From positions 14,746 through 50,119 of the forward strand of contig MLAK01000895.1 of the NCBI GenBank assembly GCA_001839685.1: 35,374 nucleotides of DNA, read 5' to 3'. Below the pieces are notes generated by a model, which was given only the letters and a program-made list of their open reading frames with translations, ran no database searches and was not told where the DNA came from. Each line of letters opens with the position of its first letter. The stretch's first letter is position 1. The stretch comes from Tritrichomonas foetus. Lineage: Eukaryota; Parabasalia; Tritrichomonadida; Tritrichomonadidae. Below are positions 19,326 through 28,311 of this stretch, one piece after another. The position numbers and the translations under genes are program-made.

Positions 19326-19818
19326 TTACTTATTAAGGTTTTCGAATAATGAAATTATTTCTGGATTTTTGGTGCACATAGCAGGGGTCATTTGACCATC
19401 GTTCAATACATCATTTATAATTTTATCGCATGAAAGAAGTACTTTTACAGTTTCAAGTGAATTAGATTCACATGCAAAATGTAAAGCTGTTTTAAAAATT
19501 CTTAATATAAAACTCTTCCAAAATAAAAAATCGATAAAAACGAATGTTGCTGAATTTACATCAACTTCTGGTCGATTTAAAAGTAATGACACAATTTTGG
19601 AATTTCCATTCATTGATGCAAATTGAAGAGGTGTCATTCCATAAATTCTATAAATAAAACTTGTCCATGAATAATGAAATCGAAACTCCATAAATCCAAT
19701 GTAAAAAAACCATAGTTTTTGAATTTATATCAACTTCATCATATTCAAGAAGAATTGGAACAATATTTTCAAGGTTGTTTTGACAACAGAATCCTAGTGG
19801 AGTAAGATCATAATGAAT
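19326..19818 (-). pseudogene. Broken 3' part of the ankyrin gene
   Basis: Downstream of the long ankyrin frame the minus strand goes on encoding ankyrin repeats: TPLGFCCQNNLENIVPILLE, then MTPLQFASMNGNSKIVSLLL, then TALHFACESNSLETVKVLL, closing with PEIISLFENLNK and a stop. They are split by three AT-rich inserts of about 47, 73 and 54 bases (19813-19859, 19644-19716, 19494-19547), each at the same point of the repeat, just after the N-x-K/A turn. The first two break the frame. The inserts share a 3' core resembling AGTTTTATWTA-AATT and have no canonical GT-AG ends. This is either a degenerating gene end or one with non-canonical introns. Confidence 0.6.
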
Positions 19819-21318
19819 TTAATTAATGAAAACTTTATAAAACATATATTTAAAAACACCTTTTGCATTTTTGTCAATTTTGGGATTGGACATTAAAAAT
19901 TTAACAATTTCTTCTTTTTCTTCAGCACATGCAATATGTAAAACAGTATTATCATTTTTGTCTTTAGCATTTGGATCAACAAATTCAATTTTTAATAAGA
20001 AATCTAACAATCGCAAATTGTCATTTAATACAGCTGTAATTAAAAGTGGATTTTTATTTTGCCCGTTTGGATTTGCACCCTCCATCAATAGGCTCTCGAA
20101 AATTAAATAGGATGACTCATCAATACATTTCTGTGCCAAAATTTCATAGTTTTTGACAGCATTTGGATGATTGAGAATAAGCCAATCAAATAATTCTTTT
20201 CGATGGAATAAAATTGTATTAAAACATGAATTATTATAAGATGACTCAACTTCTTGTTGTTGCGCGATTAAACGAATCATTTCAACATGACCACCAGCAA
20301 GTGAAACTTCAAAGGCATAACGAGGAAAACGAGCACCATTGAGAGTTAAATATTTGAAACATTTGATTGAACCGAAAAACGCGGCATATTCGACGTATGT
20401 TTGTTTTTTATTGATGAAACTAATACATTCATAAATCGAGGAAGTCGCGCGACCATTTAAATCAAAATTACTAGTTTTCATTAAAAGCTGGAGTGTATCA
20501 CAATCATCATGACGAATTGCATTTGGAATATCATCTGGGTTCTCTCCAATTTTAATTAATTCAATATGTTGGAGATGATTCTCACGATCAGTTAAATTTA
20601 CCCAAAATGGCATAGTTTTTGCTTTTGGCATTAAAATGTCTGATGGTAATTTTCCATCTTCAATTAAATAAAACAAAATGAAATTGATTTCATTTGGAAG
20701 AAATGGATCTTTCTTTTCATTGAATTCGTTTAAAGCCATTTCTGATAATTTTTCACAAATATCGTCGTTTTCACCTGCTAATTTCACAAGCAAGGAGATT
20801 TGCGGTGACCTTGCGAAACATGCTCTGAAAATAATTCTTGCAACTAAATTTGCATCGAAGTTAGATTGAATGAAAGCAGATATTTGTGTTTTTACGTTTA
20901 AAAAGGTTTCCTCAGAAATCGAAAAAATAGATGATTCTAATTTCATTAGATTTGATAATTCATTTGGCTGAGATAATATTTTTTCGAGATGATTCATTCG
21001 CTTCTGAAAATTCTGAGCTGATTCAAAAAGTTCATCCATTTCAAAGAATTGTGAAGTTTTTATAATATATGCAATATTTCTCTTGTTGAAAGTCACGACA
21101 GAACAACAGAACAAATTAGCGATACATTGAAATTCTTTGTTTTCATTTTCGTAGTCGATTTTTACTTCGTTAGATGATTCGAATAATTTCTTGATTAGGC
21201 CACTATTCGATATGGCTAATTCTTTGATAAGTGGGTATCGGTGACCACCAACAAATATTGCACAGTTGAGAACTTGGTTCAGATCTTTACTGATCTGGAA
21301 TCTGAATTGATTGCTCAT
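19819..21318 (-). CDS. Ankyrin-repeat protein of trichomonad DUF3447 type
   Basis: The intact frame gives 499 residues from ATG 21318. Residues ~10-110 have a BTB-like pattern (FVGGHRYPLIKELAISNSGLIKKLF). The middle is the helical region typical of large trichomonad ankyrin families; residues ~270-335 look like DUF3447 (NAIRHDDCDTLQLLMKTS, VEYAAFFGSIKCFKYL). Ankyrin repeats begin at ~415: NPLLITAVLNDNLRLLDFLL, then TVLHIACAEEKEEIVKFLM. The last 13 residues of the frame (after DKNAK) come from an insert, not from ankyrin sequence; true repeats resume downstream in other frames. A cytoplasmic protein-binding role is inferred. Whether the product is the truncated 499-residue form or a longer spliced one cannot be told from the DNA. 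Confidence 0.75.
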   Translation of the reverse strand: MSNQFRFQISKDLNQVLNCAIFVGGHRYPLIKELAISNSGLIKKLFESSNEVKIDYENENKEFQCIANLFCCSVVTFNKRNIAYIIKTSQFFEMDELFESAQNFQKRMNHLEKILSQPNELSNLMKLESSIFSISEETFLNVKTQISAFIQSNFDANLVARIIFRACFARSPQISLLVKLAGENDDICEKLSEMALNEFNEKKDPFLPNEINFILFYLIEDGKLPSDILMPKAKTMPFWVNLTDRENHLQHIELIKIGENPDDIPNAIRHDDCDTLQLLMKTSNFDLNGRATSSIYECISFINKKQTYVEYAAFFGSIKCFKYLTLNGARFPRYAFEVSLAGGHVEMIRLIAQQQEVESSYNNSCFNTILFHRKELFDWLILNHPNAVKNYEILAQKCIDESSYLIFESLLMEGANPNGQNKNPLLITAVLNDNLRLLDFLLKIEFVDPNAKDKNDNTVLHIACAEEKEEIVKFLMSNPKIDKNAKGVFKYMFYKVFIN

Positions 21319-22000
21319 TTTTTGACACTTTTGACGATAGCTCTCAAAAATTACATCATAAAACGATTCATGTCACCTATTTTTCACCTTATCTTTTCAA
21401 TTTCTTTCAATCTAGTTTTTATTGTGGATTTTTCCAAAGAATTTACCCACGATAGATTCTCAATTTTTGAATATGATATAAATCAATAAAGCATTCAATT
21501 CTTAACGAAATAAAATAAAGGTTTATCTACTTCCTATTATGTTAATTAGATTATCAATCCATTAATAAACAATAATAATTTGATTCCAACAAAATCTCAT
21601 TTTTTGCTGTGATAATTGGAAATATTATTTTGTTTGGTGACTTTGTATTTCTTTATTTTTATCTCTTTAAAGAATATTTTACATAAGAGGAAAAATACAA
21701 AAAACTATGATACATTTGATGGCTTATTAAGAAGTAAACAATAATTGTGATGATAAATTATTAAAACTGAAGGAAATGAAGGCACAACTAAATAGAAGTT
21801 ATTCTTCAGACTAAGTCATCCTTGTGAATTGAGATTTTATATATGCTATACATTTTATAGAAACCTCAATTTGGAGAATCAAAGGAAAAGAGAGAAAATA
21901 AGGTCAATTAATTTCCTGGAAGAGCAAACTTTTTAAATACTTTACATGAAAATAACATATTTTCACCCTTATCGTCAACGATGATAAATCATTCAAATTT
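21319..22000. other. Intergenic region between divergent genes
   Basis: About 680 AT-rich bases between the ankyrin gene (minus) and CPSF2 (plus), with an initiator element for CPSF2 at the right end. A short plus-strand frame at 21241-21489 is antisense to the ankyrin start and is not called. Nothing else is evident. Confidence 0.55.
21989..21993 (+). promoter_or_regulatory. Initiator element (TCATT) of CPSF2
   Basis: TCATTCAAATTTATG: the predicted start A at 21991 leaves a 10-base leader to the ATG at 22001, well within trichomonad norms. Confidence 0.55.
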
Positions 22001-24097
22001 ATGACGAACGAAGCCACGAGCATTTCCTTCCAAGCGCTCTCTGGTGCGAAGAATGAATGCCCGTTCGCCTATCTTTTACACATCGACGAATATACCATTC
22101 TTCTCGACTGCGGATGGTCCGATTCATTTGACCCTTCAGAATTATCCAGTCTTATCGATTGTTGTACGCGAATAGACGCTGTTTTGATCTCGCATCCATG
22201 TATAGAACATATTGGCGCGCTTCCTTACCTCTGCCAGCACCACGGATTGTCCGCTCCAATTTATGCGACATATCCAGTTTCTTCTTTAGGTGCTTATTTG
22301 ATGTATGACCACTATTGCAACAAGTTAGAGGAAGGAAATTTCAATTTATTTTCAGCCAGCGACATCCGACGAACATTCGACTCTATAGAAACAATGACAT
22401 ATCAGCAAGAATGCACTCTCGGCGAAAATATTATCATTACTCCTTACAAAGCAGGCCGGTCGATTGGTGGAGCTGTTTGGCGAATCGTTAAAGGCCAAAA
22501 TGAAATTATTTATTCGAATTCGATATACAACGGAAATGACAGACATCTTGGCGGTTTCGATCAGGCAGTAATTTCACAGTGGCATCCAACGCTATGGATC
22601 GTCGACGCAAGGGCTGATGATCGTGGCGGCGATGAAAAAGCAATAGAAACTCGGTTTTTCAAGCCAATTTTCGACAAATTGAATGACAATAAAATTGTGT
22701 TATTTCCGGTTGATGGCCTGGCCCGAACTTTGGAAGTATTAATTCATTTGAATGATGAATGGATCAAAAGAAATATTCAAGCGCCGATTTATTTCTTATC
22801 ACACTCTAGTTCTCAAATTTACAATGCCGTTAATCAACTTACAGAATGGCTTAATCGAGAACTTACAGAAAAAGTTTTATCAACAATTGAATCGCCTTTT
22901 GAATTAAAGTCAGTTCACTTCATTAATGAAATCGGCCAAATTCCTAACCTTGGGCGTGAAGGATGCGTCATTTTGGCTACTTCGGATACTCTCGAACGTG
23001 GCTTTTCTCGTCAATTGTTCTTGAAACATGTTGGAAAATCAACAAACCTCATATTTTTCACAACAAAAGAACCAGAGGGCTCCCTTGCAAAGCAATTAAT
23101 GTCAGATAACACTCACAGAGATCTCAATTTAATCGAAAAATATCGCGAGCCCCTCACTGGACAGGAATTGTTTGATTACAAAACTAAAAAAGAAATGGAG
23201 CACTTTAATCAAAACATTCGAATGAGTGAATCAGATACTGAGGGAGATTCAGACAACAGTGAAGAAAATAATTCTACTCAACAATTAACTATGAAAAGTC
23301 GTTTTCAATTCACGTGTCGCAAAAAAGCAGCTGTTACTGATTATGGCGCACAAATTGATCCAAGCGAATACGCTAAAGGTGTACAACATGCAGTTCTCCA
23401 CGATAAGGAAACAAAAGCATCAGTAACTACACCAGTCGTTGCTCGTTCGTTTTTAGAAGAGCCTGAAGAAGTTCCTTCAAAATTAGTTGAAAATAAAATA
23501 GTTTTCCACTTCGTTGCGACATCCAGATTTTACAGCTTTGATGCTCGTACGAATTTCTTCACTTTACAGCAATTTTTGAAGAAAGCATCACCATCGCATG
23601 TCATCATTATTGGAAGCACTCTTGAACAAACAATGAAACTTCACGACGTCATCAAAGATAACATTAACACAATTGTATCTACACCGAGTGTTGGTGAAAC
23701 AGTTTATCTTACTCATGATCAATCATCAATGAAGATCGGATTATCCAGAGCACTCTACAGTCGCCTGGACTTCAAGAAATATGATGAACATAACGAAGTT
23801 GCTTATATTGATGCGATTTTGGCAACAGATGATATTTCAGGTTTAGTATCAGCTAAACCAGTTGAAGTTTCACAGCCCCACCATGCCAACTTTGTTGGAA
23901 AAATTGATATGCCAAATCTGAGACAGAGACTGAACGATGCTGGAATTAAACATACTGGTAAAGGAAAATTGGTTTGTGGCCCAAGAAAAGTGGAAGTTAG
24001 ACAGGTGAGTGAAAATGCGCTCTCTGTGGAAGGGCCAATGTGCGCGGACTTCATTAAAATCAGGAATATCATTCAGGACATGTTGCCGATGATTTAG
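22001..24097 (+). CDS. CPSF2: CPSF2 (CPSF100), cleavage and polyadenylation factor subunit
   Basis: A 698-residue protein, shorter than the human ~782. The N-terminus follows CPSF2 through the metallo-beta-lactamase fold: LLDCGW 35-39, RIDAVLISHP, HIGALPY, IYATYPV, the ITPYKAGRSIGGAVWRI strand pair and IVLFPVDGLARTLEV of the beta-CASP region. The metal-binding HxHxDH of the active nuclease CPSF73 is replaced by HPCIEH (65-70), as expected for the inactive partner. An acidic Asp/Glu/Ser stretch (about 409-425) sits in the same region as an acidic segment of other CPSF100 proteins, and the C-terminus (KLVCGPRKVEVRQ, DFIKIRNII) matches the family end. Role: structural partner of CPSF73 in pre-mRNA 3'-end cleavage, in the nucleus. 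The 5' end is GC-rich. Confidence 0.93.
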   Translation: MTNEATSISFQALSGAKNECPFAYLLHIDEYTILLDCGWSDSFDPSELSSLIDCCTRIDAVLISHPCIEHIGALPYLCQHHGLSAPIYATYPVSSLGAYLMYDHYCNKLEEGNFNLFSASDIRRTFDSIETMTYQQECTLGENIIITPYKAGRSIGGAVWRIVKGQNEIIYSNSIYNGNDRHLGGFDQAVISQWHPTLWIVDARADDRGGDEKAIETRFFKPIFDKLNDNKIVLFPVDGLARTLEVLIHLNDEWIKRNIQAPIYFLSHSSSQIYNAVNQLTEWLNRELTEKVLSTIESPFELKSVHFINEIGQIPNLGREGCVILATSDTLERGFSRQLFLKHVGKSTNLIFFTTKEPEGSLAKQLMSDNTHRDLNLIEKYREPLTGQELFDYKTKKEMEHFNQNIRMSESDTEGDSDNSEENNSTQQLTMKSRFQFTCRKKAAVTDYGAQIDPSEYAKGVQHAVLHDKETKASVTTPVVARSFLEEPEEVPSKLVENKIVFHFVATSRFYSFDARTNFFTLQQFLKKASPSHVIIIGSTLEQTMKLHDVIKDNINTIVSTPSVGETVYLTHDQSSMKIGLSRALYSRLDFKKYDEHNEVAYIDAILATDDISGLVSAKPVEVSQPHHANFVGKIDMPNLRQRLNDAGIKHTGKGKLVCGPRKVEVRQVSENALSVEGPMCADFIKIRNIIQDMLPMI

Positions 24098-24583
24098 AAT
24101 GTACATATTTGTATAAATATAACAAATAAAATTACATAAATGTCTTAAATATTACTAAAAATATTAATTCTTTATTCAATTTGCTCAATCTCTAGCCTTT
24201 TTACTTATTCTTATTATTTTTATGAGGATTTAGGTTTTGAGAATTATATGTTTCTTAATAGATGAGCGATGAGAGCTTATGATATAAATTAAAACATATT
24301 CTTATGGGTTTTTTAAATGTATGCTTGTGATTCATTCTTTCAGTCACACCATAGAAAAGGTATAAAGAGCTAAATAGCTATTTTTCAATGTGTAAAACTG
24401 TGAAAGAATTTTTCTTTCCTCTCAACAGTATTGCCAGGAAGTATAATTATATTGATCGATTAAATATTCTATTTCCATCCACAACAAAATTGTCCAAAAA
24501 TAACACGATGAAAAAATAAAGAGTATGACAAATAAGATAGAAATTGCAGGTAAATATTTAAACATAACATAATAAACAAGGAA
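24098..24583. other. Convergent intergenic region
   Basis: 486 AT-rich bases between the 3' ends of CPSF2 (plus) and the Rictor-like gene (minus). No open frame, repeat or RNA gene is visible. Confidence 0.6.
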
Positions 24584-27500
24584 TTAGTTTCCGATTAATT
24601 TTTCGCGTATTTTTTGTTTTTCATCTTCCTCGAGATTGTAAAATTCTTCCTTGCTCATTCCAACTGTTTCAGTGAATTCTTCATCAGAAATGTAAACCTC
24701 TGGCACATTCATACAAATATTTCTAGCTTTGATGTCTGTGTCTTTGAGTGAATAAACAGGTAGTTGGTAATTTTCAATACTATTTTCAGCATCAGGCTTT
24801 TGAAGGATGTGGAAAATTATGGCTTGAGAAATTGCTGAATTTTTTTGCGAAAATGAAAATTTATTTTCGATAATGTCAGGATTTACAAAAAGTGGTGCTT
24901 GCTTAAAGAGACTAATTATGAATGATCTTTCTTCTTCAGAATAAGAAAAGCTTTCCATCAATCTGTGAGCATACATTGCATTATCTGCAGTGGCCACTTC
25001 GTTTGGAATTTCTCTTGAAAGTGCGAAAAGATGGCCTTTTGCATCTTTCGAAGTGATTGGATTTAATAATTCAATTAACCCTTTCGATAATTCTTTATAA
25101 ACATCTCTATCTGCTTTTTTGTTTTTTGTATCGTTTTTCACTTCGCTTTTTATATCATTCGTATTTTCATTTCGACTAACACTTCTAATCGATCTATTTA
25201 AGCAATTTTCGCGTAAACTATTATTGTTAGATTCAAGACTAGCATCAGCATTATCTGTTTGAGGTTTTAAGATTTGATTTGGAATTGATGATGGAATCGA
25301 ATTTATGGGCATTTTGTAGTCATCGTTGATAAAATTGTAGTTACTATAGTAATATTTTATAGATTCACTACAAGAATGTTCATATTTTTCAAAACGACTT
25401 AGAATCTCCAGAAAATTATTAATATTGGTAGGTATTATGGTTTTTTGGTGACCAAGAACAAAAAGTTCAAAACCATTTGTTCTCAAAATCATAGAGATTG
25501 GATCATTAATCTTAAACATTGATAAGCAATTAATTAAGGTTCCTTTCATAACATATGACTTTGAGTTAAGGGCTTCAGAAATTAAAGTCTCAGTGATTTT
25601 ATTTTCAATAATAATTTCACATGTTCCAGGAACGGATGCCAAATGCGATAAAGCAAAGAATGCAGCACGCTTTTCTTTAATTGAATTAGATTCACACAAT
25701 TTGACTAATTCAGGAACTTTGTTGCGTAATAATTCGAGGCCAGTTTCATTCCGTGGCAATTGACTAAACAAATGCGATGGAATAGTTGCGAGTTCTTGAG
25801 TTGTGATGATTGATGGATATCTCAACAAGATATCTTGGTTTTGCGTGAATGAATATTCGACTGATTTATCGTAAACGTCTAAATATTTCATATTCCCTTC
25901 ATTCATCCACCAGTTAATTTCATTTTCTAGGTCAGTATGTGGATGTGATTTAGGATCAGATAAAATAAAGGAATAGATAAAATGGTCAAATTGTGCGATA
26001 ATTGACAATACATGTTTATCATTCACCAAAAGATCAAAGCATGATTGGTCAGAATGAATCATCTCATTCAAAAGGCCAAGGGGCTCATAAATACGTCCAA
26101 ATTCATTTAAACGATGAATTGTTTTAATATGGGGAATTAAAAGCATTGAAAACAATTTCACTTTTGGATATGATGTTGATTTTAATTTTTTTCTGAGTTC
26201 TTTGATAGCCAAAGATGATACTTTCGGATTATCGGCGTTCAAAAACTGACCATAAACAGGTATGGCCCACCCACCATCAGGTTGAAATCTGATAATTGAA
26301 AGGATTTGTTCGATAACCTTTAGATTTGAACAGAGCTCACCTAACCTTCGAAGACTGTCAAGTAGTTCAAACTTTGTTAAAAGATTTACACCATTTTGCG
26401 TTGACATTAAATGCGCTAAGGCTGTAAAGAAAGGCCAGATTGGGTTTTTAGAATCAATTGCATTTTTTTGATAGAGGCTATGAATGGAAAAAATAAAAGC
26501 ATTTCTTAAACAATCAAATGTCTGAATGAAATAAACACCACGTGTTGACTCGATTAGAAAGTCAAATAAATCAATTAAGCATTCATTAATTATGGCTTTA
26601 GATGTATGATTATGGTGTAAAAATGGACCTGAATAATAAAAAATTAAACCTTGCAAGAAATTCCTTGAAATTTTGAATTCATTATCATTTGATGGAAGCA
26701 GCATTGATAATCGCATTTGAATTATATTCCAATCATATAAATTAATATCTGCTGGTAATTGATAAGAAAGAATATCCGATAGAATTGGGACATCACTCAT
26801 TTTTACAATGATTTCACTTGGATTTACTTGTATTTTGCTTTGAGTTGCATTCTTACCGCTCCTTGGAAGTTTGTGCTCGAAATATTTTGAAATGTGGGGC
26901 AAAAAAGAATTATACAAATTTGCTGCAATTGAAGAAGTTTTGGCAAGGTTATTAATTATTGGTAAAAAATCATAACTCATTAACATTTTCATTAAAAATC
27001 CACAATATGAGTTCGTTACTATATTTGGTATATCTTTGAATATTAGCAATTTTTTGAATATTGGAATTATATACCTTGTTTTGTTTTGAAAACAACTCAT
27101 TATATAACTTAAAGCATCCATCTCTATTCCAAATGCGAATAAACCTGGCCATGTCATCAAAATGGATGTTAACGAATTGCATACTTTATCATATGAAAAA
27201 AAAGTGTCATCAAATTGTGAGAGAGGTGAAATGAGTTGTGACATCAAAAGTCGGTTAGTGGCATAAGGTAGATGATGCTCGAATCCGTAAGTTACAACAT
27301 TAACAATATCTTGAGAACCATTATTTATTAAAGAATCTACAAAAATTTCGCCAATTTCAGGAACAAAAATATCTTCATTTAATATTGAGAATTCACAAAG
27401 AATTGATAAAACAAATGTTTTGTATTGTCTTTGTTGCGATAAATATAAAGCAATTAATGATCGAACAATTGATAAGGGTAGAAATTCTTTCGAGTGAATG

Positions 27501-27880
27501 AGAAATAAAATATATTTGAAACAGGCTTGCTTTTCTTCGTCACTTCGGCAAGATGATCCTGCAACTCTCTGGTCTAAAGAATTGACAACTAAGTAGTCGA
27601 AATTGTATAACTCGCAGATTATTTCATCGGAAAATAATTCGAGCTGAAAACAAATATTGATGACCGATGTTCGAACGTAAGATGATGGTGTTGTATAAAT
27701 TTGGTGTAAATAGTGCGCAATTATGGGTAATTCTGAGATCGAATAGCATTGCTTGTCTAAATCGGCTTCTAAGCATGAAAGAATTTTGGATATTGTTCCT
27801 GATTTTTGTTCAAGTTCCGTTAGTTCTCGAAGAGTTATTGCAAACAACGAATGAATCTGCGTCGTTGCATTGTCATTCAT
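24584..27880 (-). CDS. Rictor-like TORC2 subunit with C-terminal villin-headpiece-like domain
   Basis: Start taken at ATG 27880 (the frame runs open to a TTG at 27901), giving 1098 residues. The N-terminal helical region matches Rictor: FDYLVVNSLD (94-103; human has IDYLIARSID), then LSIVRSLIALY and the ILCEFSILN helix. Around 735-805, KRAAFFALSHLASVPGT followed by MKGTLINCLSM matches the Rictor_V block (AALWALGHIGSS ... RGTCFYVLGL). Rictor, called AVO3 or Ste16 in yeasts and Pianissimo in Dictyostelium, is the defining scaffold of TORC2, which controls AGC kinases and actin. Residues ~1040-1098 resemble a villin headpiece: YISDEEF, VGMSKEEFYNL, then a charged last helix. The PxWK actin-contact motif is not kept, so actin binding is uncertain. 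It lies just downstream of TOR on the same strand. Confidence 0.85.
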   Translation of the reverse strand: MNDNATTQIHSLFAITLRELTELEQKSGTISKILSCLEADLDKQCYSISELPIIAHYLHQIYTTPSSYVRTSVINICFQLELFSDEIICELYNFDYLVVNSLDQRVAGSSCRSDEEKQACFKYILFLIHSKEFLPLSIVRSLIALYLSQQRQYKTFVLSILCEFSILNEDIFVPEIGEIFVDSLINNGSQDIVNVVTYGFEHHLPYATNRLLMSQLISPLSQFDDTFFSYDKVCNSLTSILMTWPGLFAFGIEMDALSYIMSCFQNKTRYIIPIFKKLLIFKDIPNIVTNSYCGFLMKMLMSYDFLPIINNLAKTSSIAANLYNSFLPHISKYFEHKLPRSGKNATQSKIQVNPSEIIVKMSDVPILSDILSYQLPADINLYDWNIIQMRLSMLLPSNDNEFKISRNFLQGLIFYYSGPFLHHNHTSKAIINECLIDLFDFLIESTRGVYFIQTFDCLRNAFIFSIHSLYQKNAIDSKNPIWPFFTALAHLMSTQNGVNLLTKFELLDSLRRLGELCSNLKVIEQILSIIRFQPDGGWAIPVYGQFLNADNPKVSSLAIKELRKKLKSTSYPKVKLFSMLLIPHIKTIHRLNEFGRIYEPLGLLNEMIHSDQSCFDLLVNDKHVLSIIAQFDHFIYSFILSDPKSHPHTDLENEINWWMNEGNMKYLDVYDKSVEYSFTQNQDILLRYPSIITTQELATIPSHLFSQLPRNETGLELLRNKVPELVKLCESNSIKEKRAAFFALSHLASVPGTCEIIIENKITETLISEALNSKSYVMKGTLINCLSMFKINDPISMILRTNGFELFVLGHQKTIIPTNINNFLEILSRFEKYEHSCSESIKYYYSNYNFINDDYKMPINSIPSSIPNQILKPQTDNADASLESNNNSLRENCLNRSIRSVSRNENTNDIKSEVKNDTKNKKADRDVYKELSKGLIELLNPITSKDAKGHLFALSREIPNEVATADNAMYAHRLMESFSYSEEERSFIISLFKQAPLFVNPDIIENKFSFSQKNSAISQAIIFHILQKPDAENSIENYQLPVYSLKDTDIKARNICMNVPEVYISDEEFTETVGMSKEEFYNLEEDEKQKIREKLIGN

Positions 27881-27882
27881 GA

Positions 27883-27887
27883 TGTGA
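27883..27887 (-). promoter_or_regulatory. Initiator element (TCACA) of Rictor-like gene
   Basis: On the minus strand TGTCACATCATGAATG contains TCACA, matching TCA+1Y(T/A), with the A only ~5 bases before the ATG at 27880. It supports this ATG over the upstream TTG. Confidence 0.4.
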
Positions 27888-28278
27888 CATTTGAACAACA
27901 ATATGGTTATATTTTCAAGATTTTTTATGTAACATAAACCAAATATACATTTAAATATTCAAAATACTATTCAATGATGATATGGTATCACACACTGAAT
28001 CAAAATGGAGACTTTATGTACATCCATAAAATGAATAACTTTACAGTGTGAAACAACTATAATTTCTTGGTTTATCAAATGACACTTCATCAATGAGCTA
28101 TTTAAAAAGAAATAAATATAAACAAATGAAAAATTTGTTCGCACTTAGAACACTTTTATAATAAAAATGTAATTAATAATAAAATAAAATATTATACAAC
28201 AATCAGTATCATAATTAAGATTGTCTATCTAACAAAAGATTTCTATTTTCCATAGATTAATTTGTCTACATGTATTAA

Positions 28279-28294
28279 TATATATATATATATA
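28279..28294. repeat. TA dinucleotide microsatellite
   Basis: An uninterrupted run of about eight TA units just past the TOR stop codon. Similar, shorter runs occur at 14701-14712. It is probably slippage-prone spacer. Confidence 0.7.
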
Positions 28295-28311
28295 AAACAA
28301 ATAAAATTGAC

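Larger units (their letters stand above)
27881..28311. other. Spacer between TOR and the Rictor-like gene
   Basis: 431 AT-rich bases between the TOR stop and the Rictor-like start on the same strand. It contains a TA microsatellite and an initiator-like TCACA next to the Rictor-like ATG, so the downstream gene probably has its own promoter. Confidence 0.55.

Noticed and set aside
22352..24106. Minus-strand frames inside CPSF2
   Set aside because: Antisense shadows of a well-recognised gene with no independent support.
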